Assembly: GCA_019321725.1 (NCBI GenBank)
Contig: CM033110.1
Location: 14,935,278 to 14,999,277 of the forward strand
Source of the DNA: Paulownia fortunei
Lineage: Eukaryota > Streptophyta > Magnoliopsida > Lamiales > Paulowniaceae
Direction of reading: 5' to 3'
Length of the DNA: 64,000 nucleotides
The translations under genes and the position numbers were made by a program. The notes beneath the pieces are model-generated. The model saw only the letters and a program-made list of their open reading frames with translations, was not told the origin of the DNA and did no database searches. Below are positions 24,301 to 39,300 of the stretch, one piece after another; the stretch's first letter is position 1, and every line of letters starts with the position of its first letter.

Positions 24301-27300
24301 ATTGGAAGCCATGGAAGAATTACAGACTCAAAGCATCTGAACCATAGTATTTAAGACTTGTTTTGTAAATCAAATTATCAATTTCAGGAAACATGGGACT
24401 TTTTAATATTACGAATCTTCTCGTCTTCTACAAATTACAGAGAAAAGAATAAGTAAATTGCTAAAAGACAAATCAATCCATCATCGCCCTTTTAGAGTAG
24501 ATGGGAGCATTTATTGTTACATTTTAAAATTTAATGTGCTGCTACTACTGATCACTATTAGCTATTACTGGCGTTGATCTTCCATTTGTAAGGTCAGTAC
24601 TTCATGGCTGTTGGAATAAGTTGGATGTTCATACAATTTTCATTGCATTTTATCTGGTAGATGCTTCTCAAAGAGTATAGGCAAAGCCGATATCTCTGCC
24701 CATGAAGCTAGGTCCTTATGTGAACTTTTTGATATATGCATTCAAACCTTGTTGCTTGTGATTCTGTACAATCCTCCATTTAATGTTTCACCATAATATT
24801 ATGTTTTCTTCTTATATTTTGTTTATACTGTTTCCAGAACGATTCTTTTACTAAGCTCTTTTTTCAGATGTTCCAGAAGAATTGTATTTATATGATGGTT
24901 TCACTGTTGTCTATGTTCTCTGCAGGATTGCTATATTGACATATGCTCACCAGAGGTTCTCAGTCTTTTCACAGACAATTTTGACTATCAGCATTTACGT
25001 CGTCACTTTGTCAAGGGGTTACTTGTTGATGACGTAAGTATTAATATATTAGTAGGACATAAACTTATTCACTCACTCAACCTCTTATCTTAGCACTCAA
25101 AGTTCAGGATGAAGAATCCCTCATCATTGTGATGCAACCTTTAAACTTCTTCCCCCATTTAACATAATCAATGCATCTGTATGCATTTTGTAGCATATAT
25201 ACACATGTGTGGGGAAATCTTTAGAGATTTTATATTGCTTGAGCTGGTGTTTCAACTATCTTGAATTTTGTTGCTATTAGTTTTAGGAGAAAAGCTGTTT
25301 TACATGTGAGAAACATCAGTGGTGATATAGTATCATGTGCTTTTCTAGGATGAGAAAGCATTTTTGCTTGCTGATTGATGTGTTACTATTTCATGAGTAA
25401 TTTATTCTGTTTCTGATGATTTTGAAGTGTTAAAGAGTTAGAACTTTGTTAATTGGCATGTATATCAGTTTTGTATAAATTCCCACTTTGTGTAAATAGC
25501 CATTAAGAATGAGTAATGAATGACAGCATGTTGTCCTAAATTACACTATGACCAATTTCAACATGGTACAGAGGTGACCTTAATTGAAAAAGAGTAAAAG
25601 AAAGAAACAAAAATAATCAAAACAATAAGCTGGCAATGGCAGCCAAAACCTAAGCATCAAAATACTCGACATTGTTATTAATCTCTGGTAGTTACTCACT
25701 GCTGCTGTCCATTGTGCCACAATTAGTAGATTGCCATGGAGTATATTCTAGGCCTTGCACCAGTTCAAAAGCCCAGTTTCCAATTCCGTAGCTTCTAGAT
25801 GTGAATTCACCATCATCTTCATTCTCCTCTTCAATGCTCGTGAGTCGCCATGCTTTGTTCCCTGCATGTCCTGACAGTTTACATGTGTTCACTGTCAGAG
25901 TCCCATAGTTTCTTTCGCCGTCAAGTTGTTCTATGTTTGTTTTGCCAGTTGATTTTATTCTTGCCATTGCCAACTTGTCCTTGTCATTGCCATTCAGATC
26001 CGCTCCGCCGTAGATCCATTGATCGATGTCCATCTTGTTGTTGATCATGTATTATTCTTTGTTGTGCCAAGTTTGGTTGCTGCTGGTTTGTTACACTCAT
26101 CCCTGTCGTAATCCCTCCTTCAGCTGCTGTATTGCCGGTGGTAAGCACCATAGTGTTTGCTGCTGTTGCTGTTGTAAGCGAGTTTGCCAGATGAGATTGC
26201 TGTAAGCGAGTTTCTGCAGCCAGTTATCTCAACTTCTGTTACAAATTTTCCCATTAAATCTGTTGGAATCTATTAAGTTGTTGCTGTTTTTGTTGTTGGG
26301 CCTTTGTGTTTAGGCCTGAAGTTAAGTTATTAGGCTCTCTGTGTTGGGTTTAAGCTTTTGCGTATAGAGCTTCTGTATGCTTGGGAAATTTCAGATTGTG
26401 GCCTAAATGCTTTGGGGCCAGCTGCTAGCTCAACTGACAACAAGAAAAATTCAAAAATTAGTTAAAAAGCTTACCAAGCAAACCAAATTTGTTGATGAGG
26501 GGGAGTATGATTTTGTAGATGTCTTCGCAGGTGGTTATTAGTTGTTACATGGTCGTCGTGCTTGGTTTTGTTATTGCTGTGCTGTTGTAATTGTGGTATT
26601 GTCGTTGTTGGCTATCTTGTTCTGTTTTTTGGTCACTGTAGTAGCCGTAGGTGCTGTCCAATTGTTCAAACTAGTGTTTGATCTGCCATTCTTGTCAATT
26701 GGCATGGTTGTGGTTGTGGTTATCGCTGATTCATGTAGTTGTCACCACGGTCATCGTAGGTGTTATTCAGACATCAAGGCAGGTCATAGCCACAATGGTC
26801 TACACAGTGTTGTTCATTTGTTTAACTCAGGGTCATCTCTTGGTTCAATGGTTTAGTTGGTGAGTTGTCTGTTATTGTTGTCAGTTTGTCAATCATTTTT
26901 GCAAGTTTTATTGTCATCTCTGTTGATGTTATTTGTGTTTAAGTTGGTTTTGTGGTTGTTGTGCCCTTGACCGATGTGTTTATTGAGTTATTATTTCCTC
27001 CCTTCATTGTTTCTGTATCAAGCTTGAAGTAAAGTGTGCTCCAGCTTGAGGGGGAGTGGTAGAGTTGGGGGTATTTTGGCAATTTTCTTGTCTATCAATT
27101 TTGTGTAAATCCCCTGAAGGTTGAGTATAGCATGACAACCCATTCTGCCAAATTACATTGTCACCACTTGCAAGAGATAACATGCTTTTTCCTCCTTAGT
27201 GTGGGCTTTTATAATTTACATCTAATCATCTTTTTCTTTGTTCAGATTATGGGTTACAAAATTTTCACCCATGAAATTCATTCAAGTTACGCGGCTAGGA

Positions 27301-30300
27301 TTGATAATTATCGGAGCTATGACACCATTAGTAAAGATATTATCCAGAGGTGGACTTATCCTTTGGTGCCTGATGTTCAGTTTTTCGGAAATTCTGTGAC
27401 AAAGCTTGAGAGACAGGGGACATATCGAGCATCAGGTGAAAAAACTGAAGGACACTCCTGGCATTATTTGCTGTTCAATTTCAATCAGCTGTACTTTTAT
27501 AAGTTAGATGTAATTATAGGATTGAATGTGTTGGATGCTTCTCGATGAGATAATTGAATTTCAAACTTGCAGAATTTCTTATCTTATAGATACAGACCGG
27601 GATGCAAATTTAAATAGAAATAATTTGGACCTTCTGGTGCTTTTCTCTTGCACAGAAACTCATTGAAATATTTGACAGTATGAAATTTCTGCTCTCATAA
27701 TTTTGTGAAAATGATGAAAGCTTGGTTGAACTTGGCTAATCATGAAGAAGTTTAATTAAAAATGTTTTAAAAGACATCCAAATCATTAATGTATTCTCTT
27801 TTGCAATTGATGGAAAATAGGCATGCTCTTCTGCTAATTAAACAAATTATGAATCAGACTTTTCTTCTTTTAAAGACTGGGTTTGATTAGTTTAGCCAGG
27901 GACTGAGCCAGAAAACAGAGATTGGGGGGCGAGATTTATTTTTTTTCTTAAAAACAGTAGATCAAAAGGTATTTTTAATATTTTTTGGAGGCAGGGGGGG
28001 GGGGGTAATTTTATATATAAAATTTATACTAATTTAAAAATTTTACGGTGTTGAGGGGGCAGCGGCAGATAATCATGGCCTTTTTTTTCCTTTGTTGACA
28101 CTTCCATGCTGGCTACAAACACCAAGTTGTTTTGCAATAGTAGGAAGCCACAGAGCATATGGGAATGGCTACCTTTGGCAGCTGTGTATCTCATTGTGGT
28201 GTAGGCCTAATGCATGATCTCCACTTTACGTTGACAAACTCCTATGATTCCCTCCTCATGATTGTGTCACTTTCTTTTGACCTTGATAATGTTCTTAACT
28301 TAATTTTACAGACATAGGGCTATCACGTTCTGCAAAAATTGGCCCTTTTTCTGTTATTGGAAGTGGCACTACAATTGGAAACTACACAGAAGTGTCAAAT
28401 TCTGTCATTGGAGAAGGTTGTGTAATTGGATCAAATGTTTCAATTGATGGGTGCTATATTTGGGATAAGGTTACCATTGAGGATGGCTGTAAATTAAAGC
28501 ATGCAATAGTGTGCGATGGGGTGATCATGAAGTCTGGAGCAGTTCTTGAAGCTGGTGTTGTTTTGTCTTTCAAGGTATTCCTTCTAGAAGTGCCTAAACA
28601 TTGGTTATCCCTTTCTTTGGGTGTCATCCCTTCATTTGTTGCAGTCTTACATGTTAATTATGTAATCTGTGTTTTTCGACTTTAATGGAAGTTAATCTAT
28701 GGTAATTAGTATTGTGAGAAACTGTCGGATAAAGTTTTATATATAAAATTTTAGTCTCACAAGATGTTGTAATGGAGACTGAAAAAATATCTATCCTCTC
28801 TAGTCACTTCCCTATTGAAGTTTAATTATTTCAAAAAGACCCCAACTCACTATGTCCAGAATATAGTAAGCCTTTATCTCGTGAACTCATAATGCACACT
28901 TCATTCAGATCAAGTTATTAAGGTATAAGACTGTTTCTTGTTTTCCTTGCCTGTACAAGACTCTTTACTGGAGTAAAAACATTTTTATTCCACTTATAAA
29001 GCCATTACTGTCATGGCTTCTTTATAGATTTTAAAATGCAGATGCCATGTCATGTGATCAGAATAACTATGCTTGGGGACATTCCAGGCTGTGGTCATGA
29101 GATGCTTTGTCATATGTTTTTGTCGACTAAGTTGTGAGACGAGTTTTGCAAAGATGGTTGCAGCTGAATTCTGCTGACAGTCCATTTCTGCTTACAAAAA
29201 CACATCACAGTTAGCAATATGATTGATTTAGTCTATGATGTAATCACGGCATATGATTTGTTTGTCTTACTCGAATTCGTATCATCTCATGTGCTGAAGA
29301 TGTGCAGGTCATAATCGGACAACGATTTGTTGTGCCTGCTTACTCAAAGGTTTCCCTACTTCAACAGCCTGTCAAACAAGACAGTGATGAAGAGCTGGAA
29401 TATGCTGATAACAGCAGTGGGAACTTAGAAATTTCATGTAACTTCTGAAACCTCTTGAATATCTTATGCTTTTCCATTGGTATGGAATTTAATCCCATTA
29501 GCCATCATTATGAAATTGAATTCTGATAACTTTTAAAAGCTATATTCACTCAGTTCTCAGGGTGCAATATTTGGTTAAATGACCTTATTCTGTATGCAAA
29601 TTCAGATCTTTCTCCTTTTTGGATCTATTTTATGTTGCATAAGCTTGGTCCTCCCTTTATAGAGAGAGAAAATTAGCGGTGATTTGATATTTTACCTGTA
29701 CCCATTTCGATGAGATGCACTTTTCATTTTCACTAGGGGTGTACACAATTCGGTCAACCGAACCGAACCGAACCGAAAACCAAATTAATATTTTTACATA
29801 TTATTTTTATATTTTATTTTATACTATTTCTTATTTTAAAATTTATATTTTTATATTTATTATTTATTTTTATACTTTTTTTATGTCTTTCTCACTCATA
29901 ATAAATAAAAAATATATTTATAATAATATTATTTAGTTTTTATTTATTTATTATTTATTTTTAAAAAAATTCGGTTAACTGAAAACCGAACCGAAAAACC
30001 GAAAAAAATTCGGTTAAAACCGAACAGAATTAATTAATTCGGTTCAGTTTTCGGTTTTTAATTTCGGTTAACCGAAATTTTGGTTCGGTTCGGTTTGGTC
30101 GGACCGAATGTACACCCCTAATTTTAACTGTGGGACATGGAAGTTTAGTATAGCACCAATGCATCTCCTGGAATGAAACTTGGTTTTGACATGGCTACAT
30201 AGGCTCATTATAGTAAAATTTATTGAACTTGTTTTAAAATGCTCTAGCTGTCTTCAACCAAATTTGGCAATAAGCGAGAAAACAATTGTGCTTTAGTTTT

Positions 30301-33300
30301 GAGAAAGCATATATAATAAATGCAAAATGATGCGAGAGATTAGAGGAAATAATGTCACTATGGGAATGAATTGGTGAATCAAAAGGTTTGACTAGTGTAG
30401 CTTATTAATGGAGTTGTGATATGATTTCTACTTTAGAGGGAGAAGTGCAGAAGGCATTTGAAACAGTGTTTCCATTTATCAGTGCTGAATGTATTCAAAC
30501 TTCTTTGTAGATCATGAATTGAAATAAGATCACTAAATTAGAGAAACTGATGGATTGACAATCATCAAACTTGTTGATAATGTTCCATAGGGGTATCTGA
30601 ATGTTTACACATATGTCGTAACGAAATTTATGCCTTCTTGAAATATAGATATATCCCATTGGATTGTTCAAGCAGTTAAAATTTTGAAGTCCACACTGGG
30701 CATTCTCTGAAGCAAGCTTTATCAATGCTAAATCAGTAGTCTTCATTTTTCTATGTTCTGGTTATATTTAGGGCGTGTTTAATTTCAATTTATTCTGTTT
30801 CTCTTTTGCTATTTATAAATCTTTTAATAGTTTTTGGGCATTAGCACAGACATTCTTGCAAACTGACTATTGCTTTTTTTTTTTTTTCAAATACTTGTGG
30901 AATAAGCTGGGTCTTATTACCCTAAGTAATTTTTCTACCAAAATCTTGACTGAGTACATTTTGCCAACTTGATGCTTACTTGTTTCTCTATAGGTGGAAA
31001 TATTTGAAAAATGACTGAATTTTTGAAGTCGAACTCATGCTTTTGTAGTGAGAAGATAACTGTCATTTTCTATTTTTCTGATTCAAAAAACTATTTGTGT
31101 ACTTGAAAGAAAACTTGCACTTCTTGAAGATTATTTATATTTTAGTCTCACGCATTTTCTCTATTCTCAGTAGTATTTGATGCATGTCTGGATAAATAGA
31201 TATGGGATAAGATCTTTCCTTCTTTCAGTGGTCTATGGGTCCCAAATTGAAAATCTCTAACCCTCATTGTTTTTTCTGAAATGGTCTTAAATTAAAAATT
31301 AATTTGGACATACAGGCTGTAAGGTAGGCAGTGGACTTGGAACAGGGACTGTGGATTAGTGTTAGTAAATTGTATACATTTGTGACATTTATTTTTCATT
31401 TGAAGTCGCTTCACCTTAGGATTGAATCTAAAAGGTTTTTGATCATCCTTTATGTTTCTTCTATTTCCGTTCTCTGTGCATAAATGTCGTTTCCTTCCTG
31501 CCTTTCAACTCAAATATGTAAAATGAAGTTAAGTTACATGTATGTTGATGCCCCACTGCTAACTTTTCTTGAACATTTCTTTCGGTCCTAAGAGTATGTA
31601 AGAGCAAGCTGTCATCATATCAAAATTATTTTACCTGAAACATGATGAGTATTTAGAGTTCTTCTGTTGCTGAGTTTCTTTTACTTGAACTTACACATCA
31701 TTGGCAAATTTAAGGGCTTACTTTTAGATATCTGAATTGTTTTGGAAGATAATGAGGTCATGTTTGTATACAGCCAATGCTACTCCATCAATTCAGTCTA
31801 AATTTATGTCGAATCTTTAATTTATATAAATGCTTGTTATTGGAAATTCAATTCTCTGGCAGCAGGTCCACCCTCCTCCCTCCCTTTATTCTTGGTTTCC
31901 TGTTTATATGCTTATTATATGTTCCTCCATTATTAACCTTCCGAGATAGCTAGGCCTGGCCTGCTTCACTTTTTCAATTCTACATTCGATATGGTTTCAT
32001 TTGGTATTGAATATAACTTGGTATCTTTCCATTTAGAATGTTGGGTTGTTTGGTTGAACCATTAATACTGTGACTCTTCTAGTTTTTTTCAAACCAGCCC
32101 TTGTTTGGCCTTCTATTTAGTTAAAATTTAATTTTGGTAGCATAAACTGTGTTACAACCAAAATAGTGTTAAAGAAAAAGAACAAAAAAAAAAATGATCA
32201 ATCAGTATCATATATGCCTGAAAATGGTGATCAAAAGTGAGGGACTCTCTGAGAAAGAATTTGTACTCATTTGCTTGTCACTGTTGCTGGCTTCCTTTTT
32301 TGCTAACTATGTAGCCGGCGGCATACTGGTCGCCGCTAAAACTGTGCACCCATGCACTGGCTCTCTACCTAGTCTGCCAGTGTCACTGTACATCCCACCT
32401 GCTAAAGCCTCTCATATCAAGAAAAAAACTCATTTGGACCATTAGACGGAAACAAAACACCCATTTTCCCCTATTAAATTGATGGTCGGCCTCTTGGTTG
32501 CCTGCTCCAATTTTATTTTTTATTTTTGGTTGGGGGGGGGGGGGGGGGGGTTTGGTGGTGGTGGTGGTGGTGAGTCAGGACCACATTGTGGATTGTTTTT
32601 GTATTAAGCTATTGAAATGGTCAGCCAAAGAAGACTATTTTCAGATGGAGTCAAAGTTTTGGGATAATAATGTAGTGGAATGGCAGAAAACAGGGTCTTA
32701 ATTTCTGTTTCGTGGATGAAATATATCTGAGCTTTTATACATAATAGGGGAATTCTGTACAGAAATGCATCTTTAGTCCGACAGAGGCAATAAATGAAAC
32801 TCACTTTCTTTTCATCATATACCTGATACCTGAATCTTGGTTTTTGAAATGTCTTTGAAATGAAATTTTAGAAGATGTTCCCTGTATCAACTTTTGGGAA
32901 GAAGACTGAAATAATTATGACTAGCCTTTTCTTCTAGATGATTTGGTCTGCTTGCATACTGGTTTTAGCTTACAGTATATTCAGCAGGAAATCTTTGTTA
33001 TGTGAAACATCAATATCACTTATTGAGACTTGCATGATATTTAAAACAAACCTACCATTTCATTTGGCAAATGCAGTGATATTAGAGAAATCAACATTTA
33101 GTCTACTGTTAATTTTTTGCTACTAATCTGATACAAATATAGCTGCTGCCTTTTTGATGTTATGGATGACTATTTAATTGTATTTTTCCTATTATTAGTT
33201 TCTTCTTGACTCCACTTCCTTTTCAAGTAAAAAGCATGTTTGGTAATAAGGGTGACTTAGTCCAAGCGATAGAGTGTGTGTTGTGTTCATGCTCATACTC

Positions 33301-36300
33301 AATTGTTTTGCAAGTCCCAAATCTAACATAAGCAATAGAATAGGGGCTGGAAAGTAATTCTATTCGTGCATTCAGAGTACCATAGAAGTTTTATATATAT
33401 AATTTCTTACTATATGTTTTTTGATATGCAGCAGTATCTAATACACCTGAAAAGTTGGAGGAATTGAGGACTGAGTTAACTGATTCACAAATACAGGCTG
33501 CGCCTGAGGTCCATTGTTATTCCTTGTTGATATTCTTCTTTCCTTTGCTGAAGTTGGTCTTAAATTTATTGTCTTCGAAACCATTATCGTCCTGTCTTGT
33601 GAATATGATATTGGCGTGCTAGCTTCTAGATGTTTTAGTTTCTTAATCAGCAAAGCTAGTTTATATAATTAAGCAAAAGTGAAAACTGCATGCAGGAGCA
33701 CATGAAATACAAAAATAAAATCTACATAGGAATTTAATTGGCACATTTGGAGTCTAACTCCTCATATCAGTGCATAACCTACTCACGAGTATCAAAAAGA
33801 CAGTTATATAACATGCAAGATTCACTGTGATCCGTCAGTTACTAACAGATCCTGTCTCATTTACTCTGAGCCGGAGTCTTCTGCTCGGGCTCCTGATATT
33901 TAAAGCTTTTGGTGCTTTTTGAAGGGTGCATCTCTTTAGAATTCGTACGCCTTCTTGGAATTATCTGGCTGCTACTTTGCAACTAAAAAGGGTGGTGGGA
34001 GCCATTTTTGTTAGCTTCTTGGAGAAAAGACTATTTTAGTTCACCGGTTGGGTATCCAACATTGGAATTAAATTTTAGTTCAACCAGAAAGAGCAAGAGT
34101 GTTAAAAACTGACAAGTTTCAAACATACGCATTCAGAAGCTGCTTAATTCGATAATGTTCAGCTGTTCACTCTAATTTCCTACTAGATATGGTTGTTAAA
34201 GTTTGAAGACTGAATCATATTGTTCTTGAGTCTGCATCTGTTACAGAAAGAGTGGTAGCAGAAATTTCATTAAATGTTATCTGCTATGTGATCTGCATTG
34301 ATTCACTAACAGGAACTGAATGCTATTTGTTTTCTGTTAAAAAGCATGGCGTGCTAGGGCCGGGCGCCTTAAGATTACACTATTTTAATATGTACGAGTC
34401 CCAGATTCAAATCTAGTTATGTCCTTTCTAGCCATGATATGATCTGGTGTTATAGGATTGGTTATGTATGCTTTCTAACCATTAAGTTATTGACCAGGTT
34501 GGAAATGGTGGTGTGGGCTTCATTTGGTCGGTTAGTGAGGGAGGGCATGAAGAAGAATGGAGGCATTCAGTAGCACCAATACCTGCAGATCGCCTTGTTG
34601 AAATTATAAAAAATGCGACTGATGAACTTGAGATATCAAATGAAGATGGCAATATTCTTCCACCTTCAGGAGAGCTGGAACCCAATTCTGTTAACGATTC
34701 TGATGAAGATGTCAGAGATGATTCTGTCCACTTTGAGAAGGAGGTGCATGCTCATGATCATGCTTGGTGTACATGAAAGGTGTTAGAATCCTTATATCAT
34801 TTCTATTTTTTATTTTGTATTGCAGGTTGAAGCAACTTTTCTAAGGGCTGTACACGAAAGTGTCAAAGAAGACCATGTAATATTAGAAGTAAATTCGCTG
34901 CGGTATGATGTGACTTGTTACTTTCGTGCCTTTTCCTTTCTGATCTTGTTGTAGGCATGAGTATTTTCATGTATTAAGATTCACCATTTCTGCTTCATGT
35001 TGGTGAAAATCATATGTATAATTATTTCTGAAAACTTGAACAGGAACAATGATAGCTAAGTCATGAGGTAATTGCAAATGGTATGCCTACATGTTCCACT
35101 ACTTGAGTGTTGTTACAGCTACGTAATATATATGTTTATTCCGTGCAACTATTTTTACAATATTATTAATCTCTTTTACAAGTTCCCTTGGATATTATCT
35201 TCATGGTACTTGACTTCTTTTTTCCAACTTTAATCAAAGCTTTCCTTCATGTTTGACCTTTCTTTGTTCGCCTTGATTTTCTTTAGTACCTCTTCATTTT
35301 CTTTTGTTACAACATGTATAAATTCTCATCCGTGATTTTATATCTTTTGTGGTTTCAGATGAACATATTCTCAACTCTACCAACCTAATTTCTTTTGTTT
35401 TTCTTTTTTACGCTCTACATAACTTCCTAATTTCCTTTCTGATCTTGCAACACTAGATATACACTGATAGAACATATCTAATGTGCTCCCTGAGTATTCT
35501 TTGTGGTATGTTCTATAAGTTTAATCCTTATTTATTTTATGCCTCAGGTTGTCATACAATCTGACTTCTACTGATTGTGCTGGTGCATTATTCTATGCGA
35601 TGATGAAATTGGCATTGGATACTCCACATGGTTCACCTGGTAAGTTTTCCCTCATTCTAGTCAATTTTCCTTTTATCTATTAGCGGTGAGACCTTTTCTT
35701 CTGATGCTAAAATTGTAGAAATCAAACTGTTGCAGTATGAGCATAAAGGTAATAACCACAAGCTCCAATATACCATGTTGTAATAACTGTGATATTAGTT
35801 GACCACTGGCTAGTCTCCACAATTGTCAACTTCAAAAAGTATTCAATCTCAAATAGACATCTGCTACAGACTGGATGCACTAGCATGTAGCGTTTTATAT
35901 TTGTTGCACAGGCTTAATCTTTTATCTATTGGTCTTTTACCTTAAAGCTAAAGACCTCTAGGTCTTTGAGAATTGCTTAAGTGGCAAATAATCTTTTGTC
36001 CCAATTGGTAGAACATTGAATCATTGACACTTTTCAACCAAAGTTCATGACTGAAATTATATATGCTGGAACAACTATTTATTTTCTGCTCCTCAGTAAT
36101 GTGAAAAAAAAAATGAAGAATGCAGAAGGCTATGTCGGGTCTAACACACAGCATTATCATGAACATACATATAGTCTTGTCTATTAGGCATGTCTTCGCA
36201 TTTCTTTCATATATTACAGAGAATTGCCAGGTGCAATGTGTGGTTGTGGAACTTGCTGCATTGGCATCTCTCACAAAGCTGTTCACAACGACTTTTTTCT

Positions 36301-39300
36301 AATGGCATTCACTTTAGATTATAAAGTTTTAGGAAAGCATAGATACAAAAGCTCACTGGTAATATTTCCTTACGTGTAACTACACCACAATTTTTGTACA
36401 AGACACTAAATCCTGTATTTAGTAGATTTTGAACTAAAAGTAATTGAAGGAAGACAGAGTGAAAAAATGTCAGACCTCAAGTCCTAGCCCTTCCCCGTAG
36501 CAACATGGCCCGCCTACACTCGTATGGTTCGAGTGAGCAATCCTGGTGCAGCTTACCAGGAAAGTGCAGGACGGTATATGGAAATGGCTTGCCCTGAAAC
36601 TAGGTTACTCAAAATATGATGTTTAGTGAAGCCCACTTATTACATATGATCTTCGTTTGAATCTTAAATTACAAGAGACAATTCATGTTTTCTGGAGGTA
36701 ACTGATTTAGAATGGAGTCCTATTATGTAGTGCTGTTCAAGTAAGTAATACTTAAAGGTGATATTCACTTTGTGGATTCTTGAAATGGAAGCAAAAGTTA
36801 ATGTAGTGGGGTCAATGTTGGCCTTAAATCGGAAAAGTTTGTCTGGGTAAAACAGTAAAACCTCTGCATTGATTGAGAATCTATAGATTATCCAATCTGA
36901 AACTTTTGCAAGTATTCGTTGTTTTACTATATAACTAAAGCATTAAAGAAGGCAACACAGATTTCTAAATAACTAGCTAGCTCTATGCAGGCAAAATTTT
37001 AAAGATTTTTAACGAACTTTGGAATAACTTCATATAATCCTTCTCCGTCTCTCCAACCTTTATGCTGTTTATTAGGGATTTGGTATCAAATGACTTTGTT
37101 CACAGAAACTTCTAATTGTGGCTGATTTGGCTGGTTGTAGACGAGTCTGTTGTTTATTAGATTTCATGTATTTGTTTGGTGAGCAGATTCATGTTAACAT
37201 TGATTAAGTTTATTAAAGGGGCCTTCATCTCTTCTTATGGTATATTATGTGATTTTTAGAAAAGTGCAGTATTTGATATACAAAAGGTCTATCAGAATTG
37301 GCTTTAGGAAACTGAAGAATTGTATATCAACTATATCAACTAAGGACATTTAATGTAGGAGGACAGAGTCCTATTTGTGTCTGTTTAGTTAGGGGTTAAG
37401 GTAATTGTGTGGTCCATCTACCTCGTATAAATACCCACTTGGGTTCAGTAATGAATGACACATTGCATTCCAAAATACATTCTCTCTTTCAAAACACTAG
37501 AGCCTAGGTTGAATAATTAAAAAATAAAAAACTAAATTAAAAATCCTGAATTATCAAAACCCTAGGTTGCGGCTTCTTCACCACCACTAAAACACTGCCG
37601 TGGCTACCTGCCAAATTCAGTCACCACCACCGTAACCATGTAACCCATTCATCTTCGTCACTGTCTCCATGAACTAGTTTGTCTCCACTGTCTCGCAATC
37701 CAGCTCCATAGCATCTGACCCTAGTTGTTGTTCCATTGTCGCCACAGTCACACTCTATCTAGATCTGGCACCATAACGAGCTTATCCTAAGTCAAACTCC
37801 AGTTTTTCTGGTGATATATGTTGTTGTGGTCCTCCATCTCGCTTAATCTGAAATTATGTCACCATACACTGCACGGCCATCAGTGTCTTTCAGTTGTTAT
37901 AGCTGGTGTCATCTTCATGTGTCGAATTGGGTTCAGTTGTTAAGATCGGCCCTCTTAAGGTCTTTGCCTATCGGGCTAGATAAACTCACATTTCTCTACT
38001 CTAGGCATTTTTCATTAAAGTGGTTTAGGAAGGTTAGTTGCTGGTTGTTTGCCGTCAATTATCAAGCATTATGCAAGTTATATTGTCAGTCTAGTCAGTG
38101 TTATTTGTCTTTCTGTGTTGTTTGTCTTTCCTTCTTGATGTGCATGACGAAATTTTATTGCTTTCTTGCAGGCGAACTTGTTAAAAATGTTGCTAGTGTA
38201 TTTGCGAAGTGGAAAAAGCTTTTGAAGTATTACCTGCCTAGTATAGATGAAGAGGTTGGTATATGGACATCTTGAAGATTTTACTGATGGGTCATATATA
38301 TTCCTTCCTAATTCTGGCCTATTTGTGGCCGCATGATTTTTCTGTGGGGACTGGATGACCACCATTTTAAGCACTCTACACCATACCTGGTAGCTCTAAC
38401 TCAAACAGTGTCACCAAATTTGATTGTTTTGCTCTCATTATGTGCTGCAGTATTTGCATACAATATTGCCCCACGTTCATTTGCTACAATTTCCCGGATG
38501 TGCTTATCTTTGTCTTGATAAGTTAAATTGCATTTAAGACGCAATCAGACATGGTCTCTGCTTTTTTGGTTCTAAAGATAGTAAGAGTAAAATCATCAAG
38601 TTCCTGTCGCAGTTAGATAATTCTGTTGTTTAGTTTAGTTTTTTCAACTCTGGTATTTCTTTGGAATTTAACTATGAGCCTGCCAGATATATTCTGCTGT
38701 GATCCGGATTTTCATCAGCATATTAATCTCTCTTTATTGACAACCCCATAAATAGTTCAGTGGTATTGTAATTAGTATTAAATTATTTCTGAATAAGTAT
38801 CACTACTCATTTTCTTGAATCATTACAGATTGAGGTGATCTTGAAATTTGAAGAAATGTGTATAGAGTCTACAAAGGAATACTCGACACTCTTTGTGCAG
38901 GTAACATGATCCTATTGGATTTGGTGTTCTTCATAAGTTGTAGTGTCAGTCCTCATCAAATTAAATATATTTCTGAGGTTTGGTGATGCATAACCTGCTT
39001 CTTACTTGATTCTCTAGTTTTAGCATCCTGCTGCTTTTATTGCTTCTAATAAACTCCTTGCCTTCAAGATATAGATAAGAGAAGATAAATGGAAAAAAAA
39101 TAAAAATGGAAATGAGCATTGCTAAATTCCACGGTTACTTCTGCTTACAGAATTAGCTCCAAGATATTTTTCTTGCAATAATACATTCGTGTTTAAGCTC
39201 TCTTTGTTGTTCCTGTAAGTGGACAATCTCTCAACAAAATGATATATATGACGAAAGGCATAAAAAATTCGTACATTATGAATTGAGACTATAGTGGGAA

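Noticed and set aside
25692..26048. 118-codon antisense open frame in eIF2B-epsilon intron 4
   Set aside because: It lies inside the non-autonomous LTR element, opposite to the element's direction, and matches no retroelement or host family that I recognise.
26542..26856. Hydrophobic, Val-rich 104-codon frame in intron 4
   Set aside because: Its composition follows from GTT/TGG-rich low-complexity DNA inside the same element. No splice signals support it.
34344..34440. Possible tRNA-like/SINE fragment ('agattcaaatctag')
   Set aside because: It has a weak B-box resemblance only, with no second copy in the window, no clear ends and no foldable tRNA.
36505..36600. GC-richer patch with 'ggttcgagtgagcaatcc'
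   Set aside because: It was considered as a tRNA or SINE B box. No A box at the right distance and no cloverleaf could be drawn.
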